Positions 16,269 through 20,383 of a stretch of DNA of 20,383 nt are shown in pieces. The first letter of the stretch is position 1. Every line of letters starts with the position of its first letter. The translations under genes and the position numbers were made by a program. The DNA is from an uncultured Eubacteriales bacterium. Its GTDB lineage: Bacteria > Bacillota > Clostridia > Oscillospirales > Oscillospiraceae. The stretch lies in contig URPI01000024.1 in the NCBI GenBank assembly GCA_900549705.1, positions 1 through 20,383 on the forward strand. Reading direction: 5' to 3'. The notes below the pieces were generated by a model. It was not told the origin of the DNA. It worked only from the letters and a program-made list of their open reading frames with translations, and searched no databases.

Positions 16269-17417
16269 ATGAACGAAAAGGAAGTTGGCGAAATTCGCCG
16301 CCATATGCGTCGGGATCGCAGCAACATGACTGCCATCTATGGCTGCTATGTCAATGACAACAAGGAGATTATTGCCCAGTACCGTGCCAGCACCGGCATC
16401 ATGTCCGAAAACGAGTCGGATCGGTATTTTGGCATTTTGCGGAAGGTGCTCTCCGGCTCGGTGGGCAAGAACCTGATTGACCTGACCTTCCAGACCAGCC
16501 AGGTATCTGGCAGCCCGGAGCATAAGCTGCTCATGGACCTGCGGGAATGCAAGCTCCAGGATGACGAGCTGCGGGAGCAGCTGTACCAGAAGATGATTGA
16601 GTCCATCGTGCTGGAGGGGAACTACCTGATTCTGTTGGGCTGTGATACCTATGATGTGCCCTTTAAGAGCAAGGATGACTTCCAGCAGAACGACTCCTCC
16701 GACGAGAGCTACACCTATCTTCTCTGCGCCGTCTGCCCGGTGAAGCAGACCAAGCCAAATTTGCATTATGTGCCGGAAGATCAGGTGTTTCACGACGGTG
16801 CCATGAGCCAGCCGGTGGCGGCACCGGAGTTTGGTTTCCTGTTTCCCGCCTTTGACAACCGCTCCACCAATATCTATAATGCCCTCTACTATAGCCGCAA
16901 CACCAAGGAGAACCAGGATGCCCTGATTGAAGCGGTGTTCAATACCCCGGTGCCCAAGCCCGCCGCCGAGCAGAAGAAGTGCTTCGAGGCGCTGCTCACC
17001 ACCTCTTTGGGGGAGGAGTGCAGCATGGATGTGGTGCAGACCATCCACGAGCAGCTGTGTGAGCGGATGGAGCTGCACAAAGAGAGCAAGGTGCCCGACC
17101 CGCTGCTCATCGACAAGCAGGTGATTAAGGATGTGCTGACCTCCTGCGGTGTGTCCGAAACCGGTGTTTCCACCTTCAGCGTCCAGTATGACGAGGCATT
17201 CGGCTTTGAAGCGGAGCTGCATCCCAAGAACATCATCGACAGCAAGCATTTTGAGATTCACACCCCGGATATTGCCATCAAAATTGACCCCACCCGCACG
17301 GATTTGGTGGAAACCAGAATGATTGGCGGCGTGAAGTACATCATGATTAACGCCGACGAGGATGTAGAGGTCAACGGAGTCAGCATCCATTTCCAGGGCG
17401 ACCAGGAACAGAACTAA
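16269..17417 (+). CDS. DUF4317 family protein
   Basis: This encodes a 382-residue soluble protein. The beginning (MNEKEVGEIRRHMRRDR, then IYGCYVNDNKEIIAQYR) matches the DUF4317 family, found mainly in clostridia and without a known function as far as I know. No signal peptide or membrane helix is visible. I chose ATG 16269 because GAGGA (16258-16262) is 6 nt upstream. An upstream GTG at 16185 would run through the preceding terminator. The gene is monocistronic, with its own extended -10 promoter and terminator. The codons are GC-rich like the core genes, and it is the last such gene before the AT-rich segment. Confidence 0.88.
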   Translation: MNEKEVGEIRRHMRRDRSNMTAIYGCYVNDNKEIIAQYRASTGIMSENESDRYFGILRKVLSGSVGKNLIDLTFQTSQVSGSPEHKLLMDLRECKLQDDELREQLYQKMIESIVLEGNYLILLGCDTYDVPFKSKDDFQQNDSSDESYTYLLCAVCPVKQTKPNLHYVPEDQVFHDGAMSQPVAAPEFGFLFPAFDNRSTNIYNALYYSRNTKENQDALIEAVFNTPVPKPAAEQKKCFEALLTTSLGEECSMDVVQTIHEQLCERMELHKESKVPDPLLIDKQVIKDVLTSCGVSETGVSTFSVQYDEAFGFEAELHPKNIIDSKHFEIHTPDIAIKIDPTRTDLVETRMIGGVKYIMINADEDVEVNGVSIHFQGDQEQN

Positions 17418-17431
17418 AAAATCTCCATGAA

Positions 17432-17467
17432 GAAGCACCCGGACAGAACTTTCCGGGTGCTTCTTTT
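17432..17467 (+). terminator. Rho-independent terminator after DUF4317
   Basis: GAAGCACCCGGA (17432-17443) pairs perfectly with TCCGGGTGCTTC (17452-17463) over 12 bp, with an 8-nt loop and a TTTT tail. It lies 15 bp after the DUF4317 stop codon and marks the end of the GC-rich core. Confidence 0.92.
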
Positions 17468-17474
17468 CATATGG

Positions 17475-17535
17475 TTGACATTTTTATAATTTCTTGATAC
17501 GCTTGTATGGTGGTATTAGATTGATAAATCGGGAG
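17475..17535 (+). repeat. Spacer repeat block, copy upstream of the XRE gene
   Basis: The block runs TTGACA (17475) ... GATACGCTTG (17496) ... GATAAATCGGGAG (17523-17535). It aligns without gaps to 19331-19391: the TTGAC-to-GATAC distance is 21 bp in both and the TTGAC-to-GATAAATCGG distance is 48 bp in both. TTGACA with TACGCT 17 bp downstream could be a -35/-10 pair, though the -10 is weak. It may be a shared promoter or a recombination-associated repeat. Confidence 0.6.
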
Positions 17536-17580
17536 TTGTCAAACACAATGCTTCTCCCAACTAAAGGTTGAGTTTGATAA
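17536..17580. promoter_or_regulatory. Inverted repeat, possible operator
   Basis: TTGTCAAAC (17536-17544) and GTTTGATAA (17572-17580) are inverted with one G-U-type difference and are 27 nt apart. A GGGAG/CTCCC pair (17531-17535, 17554-17558) overlaps the left arm. It lies about 70-115 bp before the XRE-type gene and could be an operator for that protein or an RNA structure. Confidence 0.35.
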
Positions 17581-17596
17581 TTCTACTTACGGTTCG

Positions 17597-17625
17597 TGTA
17601 CAAAAATTGATAAAAATTGTAGAAT
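17597..17625 (+). promoter_or_regulatory. Candidate promoter of the XRE membrane gene
   Basis: TGTACA (17597-17602) and TAGAAT (17620-17625) are 17 bp apart. AAAAATTGTAGAAT here (17612-17625) recurs with one change at 19446-19459 before the TraX gene, which supports a shared promoter type. AAAAGGAGG follows almost immediately. Confidence 0.5.
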
Positions 17626-17650
17626 ACATCATAAAAGGAGGCATATTTTC

Positions 17651-18469
17651 ATGAATCAAATTGACACAGGAAAGTTTATTGCTGGTTGTAGAAAAGAAAA
17701 AGGTTTGACACAAGCGCAATTAGCAGAAAAGTTAAATATTACTGACAGAGCTGTTTCCAAATGGGAGACAGGAAAATGTATGCCTGATTCATCTATCATG
17801 TTGGAACTTTGCAATATTTTAGGTGTTACGGTTAACGAATTGTTGAGTGGGGAGAGAATAGAAATAAATAATTATGATGAGAAGGTCAATGAAAATCTCA
17901 TTGAATTAAAAAGAAAAGATGAGAACAATATGAACAAGAATGCAATAATATCAACAATATACACAATCGCTATGATAATTGGCATTATGGTATGTTGCAT
18001 ATGTGATATTACCATTTCGGGAACATTGACATGGTCATTAATTGTGCTTAGTTCTATATTGGTTACATGGATCACATCGTTTCCGGTTATATTGTTGGGA
18101 AAAAGGGGAGTGCTGGTGGCGATGATTGCTATTAGTATCATTATAGTACCATTTATGTACATATTAAGTGTTTTGATAAAAGTGAATGAGGTGTTCAGCA
18201 TAGGTGCGATTATGTCGATTATCGCACTTGCATTTCTTTGGATAATTTATGCTTTATATTATCGACTTAAAGAACGAAAGTTTTTGGCAACAGGAATCAC
18301 ATTCTTGTTTGCTATTCCATTTACACTTTTGATAAATAGTATATTATCAAGAATGATTGGCGAGGCGGAAATTGATATTTGGGATATATTATCTATATTT
18401 ATTTTGTTGATTATAGCAGTTGCTTTTATAATTGGAGATTATGCTCGAAGAAAGGGGTATATAAGATAA
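17651..18469 (+). CDS. XRE-family DNA-binding protein with six membrane helices
   Basis: This is a 272-residue protein. The N-terminal HTH (about 7-66: GLTQAQLAEKLNITDRAVSKWETG, NILGVTVNELLSG) is a classical XRE/Cro-C1 domain. A charged linker (70-95) leads to six predicted membrane segments at about 98-118, 126-149, 153-176, 182-203, 211-231 and 243-263. HTH-plus-membrane proteins of this kind are common in Firmicutes, but their signals are mostly unknown. The RBS AAAAGGAGG is 9 nt upstream. The coding sequence is clearly AT-rich, with many ATA, AGA and TTA codons, unlike the genes before 17,470, which suggests transfer. It could repress its own promoter at the inverted repeat just upstream. 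Confidence 0.88.
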   Translation: MNQIDTGKFIAGCRKEKGLTQAQLAEKLNITDRAVSKWETGKCMPDSSIMLELCNILGVTVNELLSGERIEINNYDEKVNENLIELKRKDENNMNKNAIISTIYTIAMIIGIMVCCICDITISGTLTWSLIVLSSILVTWITSFPVILLGKRGVLVAMIAISIIIVPFMYILSVLIKVNEVFSIGAIMSIIALAFLWIIYALYYRLKERKFLATGITFLFAIPFTLLINSILSRMIGEAEIDIWDILSIFILLIIAVAFIIGDYARRKGYIR

Positions 18470-18492
18470 GACTTTAGTTACACCTAAATTCC

Positions 18493-18619
18493 AGCTCGTG
18501 AAGCTTTTCAAAAGGGGCTGCTGCAAGATTTTTATAGCAGTCCATTCCTTCCGTGAGCATAATTTTTTTCACATTTTTCTGTTATGTTCATGTTATCGCA
18601 TCAAAGCAATCATTTGGAA
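18493..18619 (+). repeat. Terminator-plus-promoter spacer repeat, copy C1
   Basis: This starts AGCTCGTGA, then AAAAGGGGCTGCTGCA, ATTTTTATAGCAG and a T-rich tail through GTTATCGCATCAAAG to TTTGGAA. It aligns with 19262-19390 over about 127 bp with only two or three short gaps. By eye the identity is roughly 60-70%. A hairpin GGGCTGCT/AGCAGTCC (18515-18522, 18536-18543) may end the XRE transcript, although no clear U-run follows. Confidence 0.6.
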
Positions 18620-18680
18620 TTTTGCCTGCAAGAGAGCATCGATGTGTTGATGGCGTTTGGTGAAAAAAGGAGGTAGACCT

Positions 18681-19241
18681 ATGTTAAATTATAAGGAAAA
18701 AAAGAAAACTGCGTGGTGGATGATTGCTGTAGAAGGAATCATTTGTATCATATGTATCATACTGGTTGTTTGCTTCTTTACGAATGGGATGAAAAGGGAA
18801 GAACCGTCTACAAGTGCTGTACAGGCAGGCAACAAAGATAGCGGTGAAATGATGCAGCATACCATAGAAAACCTGGAAAATAATGGAACCGATACAGCAT
18901 TTTTAGACCTGAGCGGCAGCTGGATTCTCGATGAAAGCTATACAGTCCAGTCAAACAATGGAATTGAACTTCAGGCAATCATTGGAAGTTCTCCAACAAA
19001 CAGCCCCAGTACGCTTCTTTTGAAGCCTGACGGAGTCATCGAGTTCACACTTGGCGGTTACAAAGGGGAAGGCAGATGGCAGCCTGACGGAGATACTGGT
19101 CGCTATGTGGCGGATGTGCTGCTGTCAAACGATGGCGGCAACGTTTCGCTCCCGCTGTACGACTTTAGAGAAAGCCCCGATAGCACGCTGTATCTTGTTC
19201 TTAAATACAGCAATACATTGTTCTTTTGGACGAAAGAATAA
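18681..19241 (+). CDS. Membrane-anchored protein with extracytoplasmic domain, unknown
   Basis: This encodes 186 residues. A short basic N-terminus (MLNYKEKKK) precedes one membrane helix at about 11-33 (AVEGIICIICIILVVCFF) and an outer domain of about 150 residues. The outer domain has a GSW-x-L start (LDLSGSWILDESY) followed by alternating strand-like segments (TLLLKPDGVIEFTLGG, GEGRWQPDGDTGRYVADVLL), as in small lipocalin-like beta-barrel domains. That fold suggestion is an inference from sequence pattern. I chose ATG 18681 because AAAAAAGGAGG lies 8 nt upstream; a start at 18657 would fall upstream of that RBS. I do not recognise a family. It stands alone between two related spacer repeats. 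Confidence 0.75.
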   Translation: MLNYKEKKKTAWWMIAVEGIICIICIILVVCFFTNGMKREEPSTSAVQAGNKDSGEMMQHTIENLENNGTDTAFLDLSGSWILDESYTVQSNNGIELQAIIGSSPTNSPSTLLLKPDGVIEFTLGGYKGEGRWQPDGDTGRYVADVLLSNDGGNVSLPLYDFRESPDSTLYLVLKYSNTLFFWTKE

Positions 19242-19261
19242 TGCCGGATGGCAATCGCTTT

Positions 19262-19390
19262 AAGCTCGTGAGGATTTTCTAAAAAGGGGCTGTTGCATGA
19301 TTTTTACAGAAGCCCCTTTCTTCTGCAAGCTTGACTTTTTAACGCTTTTTTGATACGCTCGCATTATCACATGAGAGAGATAAATCGGAA
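19262..19390 (+). repeat. Terminator-plus-promoter spacer repeat, copy C2
   Basis: This is the best-formed copy. AGCTCGTGA (19263) is followed by a hairpin AAAGGGGCT/AGCCCCTTT (19283-19291, 19311-19319) that probably terminates the preceding gene. Then come TTGACTTTTT (19331), GATACGCTCG (19352) and GATAAATCGGAAG (19379). The left half matches C1 at 18493, and the right half matches both C1 and the block at 17475-17535. Confidence 0.65.
19283..19320 (+). terminator. Terminator-like hairpin after the 186-residue gene
   Basis: AAAGGGGCT (19283-19291) and AGCCCCTTT (19311-19319) form a 9-bp stem that can be extended inward by CTGT/ACAG with one bulge. The 3' arm ends in T-rich TTTCTT. It lies 41 bp after the stop. 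Confidence 0.6.
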
Positions 19391-19483
19391 GCTGTAGGGG
19401 TAACAGCAAAACTGATATTTAACATATCCCATGTAATGTCATATGAAAAATCGTAGAATTGAAAGTTGGTAGGAGGTTGCATG

Positions 19484-20314
19484 ATGAGCATTGATAGGAA
19501 AATAAATCGCATTCAATTTCTCACGGGAAATTCGTTAAAGGTTATTGCTATACTGACAATGCTTATTGACCATCTATCTAAAACTGTGCTGCAATGGCTG
19601 CAATCAAACTACTGGTGGCCTATGGTAGATAACGGGCAAATGTCGTTGGAGAGATTCCGAGAGATAGATTATTTCATACGGTTTGATTTGCAAAGTATTG
19701 GGACGATTGCTTTTCCGCTATTCTGTTTTTTGCTGGCAGAAGGGTTCCAACACACAAGAAGTAAAAAACGCTATATTGGGTTGATGCTTGCATTTGCCCT
19801 TATTTCGGAAATTCCTTTTGACATAGTTTTCTTTAGTTTTTTTTCGCGAATGGAAGGTACATTTCCGTTTTACCCAAAGTATCAAAATGTATTTTTCACC
19901 TTGTTTTTAGGCTTATTGACACTGGTATGCCTTGAAAGGTTTTCGTGTAAATCAGACCTGCCAGTGGATAAAATAAAATCAGCAGTCTTGCAAGTTCTCA
20001 GTGTAGTACTTTTTTCCGGCATTGCGGAAGGAATCCGTTGTGACTACGGTATGCAGGGAATCTTATTCATATCAGCCTTTTATATTTGCCGTAATCACCG
20101 AATCTATCAAGTGCTGCTGTTCCTTTTGGCTTACATGGGGGCAACGGGGAATCAACCGCCTTTATGTACGCTTCTTGCCTGCTTACTTATTTTGCTATAC
20201 AACGGCAAGCGTGGTAAACTGAAGCTAAAATACTTCTTCTATGTTTTTTATCCGGCACATATCCTTGCCCTGTATTTGATTCAGCTAGGACTTGAAAAAT
20301 ATTTGCTGAAATGA
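19484..20314 (+). CDS. TraX family membrane protein
   Basis: The 276-residue polytopic membrane protein matches the TraX family. TraX of the F plasmid is the acetylase that modifies F-pilin, but chromosomal Firmicute members are of unknown substrate and may be general acyltransferases. Visible family features are LKVIAILTMLIDHLSK near the N-terminus, IGTIAFPLFCFLLAEGFQHTRSKKRY, ALISEIPFDIVF and the NVFFTLFLGLLTL helix, plus repeated hydrophobic helices to the end. ATG 19484 is 7 nt after AGGAGG (19471-19476). ATG 19481 is an alternative. No pilus or conjugation genes are visible nearby. Base composition is AT-rich like the two preceding genes. Candidate promoter TAGAAT is at 19454-19459. Confidence 0.9.
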   Translation: MSIDRKINRIQFLTGNSLKVIAILTMLIDHLSKTVLQWLQSNYWWPMVDNGQMSLERFREIDYFIRFDLQSIGTIAFPLFCFLLAEGFQHTRSKKRYIGLMLAFALISEIPFDIVFFSFFSRMEGTFPFYPKYQNVFFTLFLGLLTLVCLERFSCKSDLPVDKIKSAVLQVLSVVLFSGIAEGIRCDYGMQGILFISAFYICRNHRIYQVLLFLLAYMGATGNQPPLCTLLACLLILLYNGKRGKLKLKYFFYVFYPAHILALYLIQLGLEKYLLK

Positions 20315-20357
20315 CAACTTTCGATTTGATGAGCTGGAACGGGCTTTTTGGAGAATC

Positions 20358-20383
20358 ATGATTACTACAAAAAGATTAACAAT
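20358..20383 (+). CDS. Possible start of another gene, cut by window end
   Basis: GGAGA (20350-20354) precedes ATG 20358, which reads MITTKRLT and continues off the window. The beginning resembles that of some GNAT acetyltransferases (M-x-TKRL), but eight residues cannot establish a family. It starts 43 bp after the TraX-family stop. Confidence 0.3.

Noticed and set aside
17418..20383. Integron attC sites or a CRISPR array in the AT-rich spacers
   Set aside because: The copies are only two or three, imperfect and over 700 bp apart, and no integrase or cas gene is visible; the classical attC core (GTTRRRY) pairing was not seen.

Overview
The window looks like a Clostridia chromosome, most probably Oscillospiraceae/Ruminococcaceae-like. 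Evidence: a compact GC-rich coding style, strong AAAGGAGG-type ribosome binding sites, a whiA gene beside a MurB-like tail, a DUF1385-prmC pair, a recA-recX-rimO-pgsA block and a DUF4317 gene. Nearly every gene is on the + strand. No rRNA, tRNA, CRISPR array or transposase gene was seen. The assignment is inferred from gene content only.

Layout. (1) 1-4537: a MurB-like C-terminal tail at the left edge, then whiA and dnaE, which overlap by 4 bp. (2) 4534-4694: an intergenic element with inverted ends that also supplies the dnaE stop codon. A second copy lies at 8302-8455. (3) 4729-8217: a clear sigma-A promoter, then a lipoprotein with calcium-loop-like motifs, an OmpR-family response regulator and a sensor histidine kinase, probably one envelope-sensing operon. 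(4) 8494-13957: a tight housekeeping run of DUF1385 (YqhQ-like) membrane protein, prmC, recA, recX, rimO and pgsA, with overlapping or nearly touching ends, closed by a strong terminator. (5) 14040-16203: an ECF sigma factor and a 4-bp-overlapping membrane protein that is probably its anti-sigma factor. It is preceded by a sigma-W-type promoter (TGAAAC-17-CGTA) and closed by a terminator. (6) 16225-17467: a single-gene DUF4317 unit with its own extended -10 promoter and terminator.

(7) 17475-20383: an abrupt change to AT-rich DNA with looser spacing. It carries an XRE-type DNA-binding protein with six membrane segments, a small membrane-anchored secreted-domain protein, a TraX-family membrane protein and perhaps the start of another gene. 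The spacers in this segment are related to one another: a terminator-like hairpin plus a TTGAC...GATACGCT...GATAAATCGG block recurs in ungapped or nearly ungapped form. This is the least expected structure in the window and suggests acquired, modular genes with shared terminator/promoter units.

Functionally, the left two thirds is core replication, repair, translation-modification and lipid synthesis. It is interleaved with two envelope-stress-type signalling systems (lipoprotein/two-component and ECF sigma/anti-sigma). The right end is accessory. I see no defence system or biosynthetic cluster.
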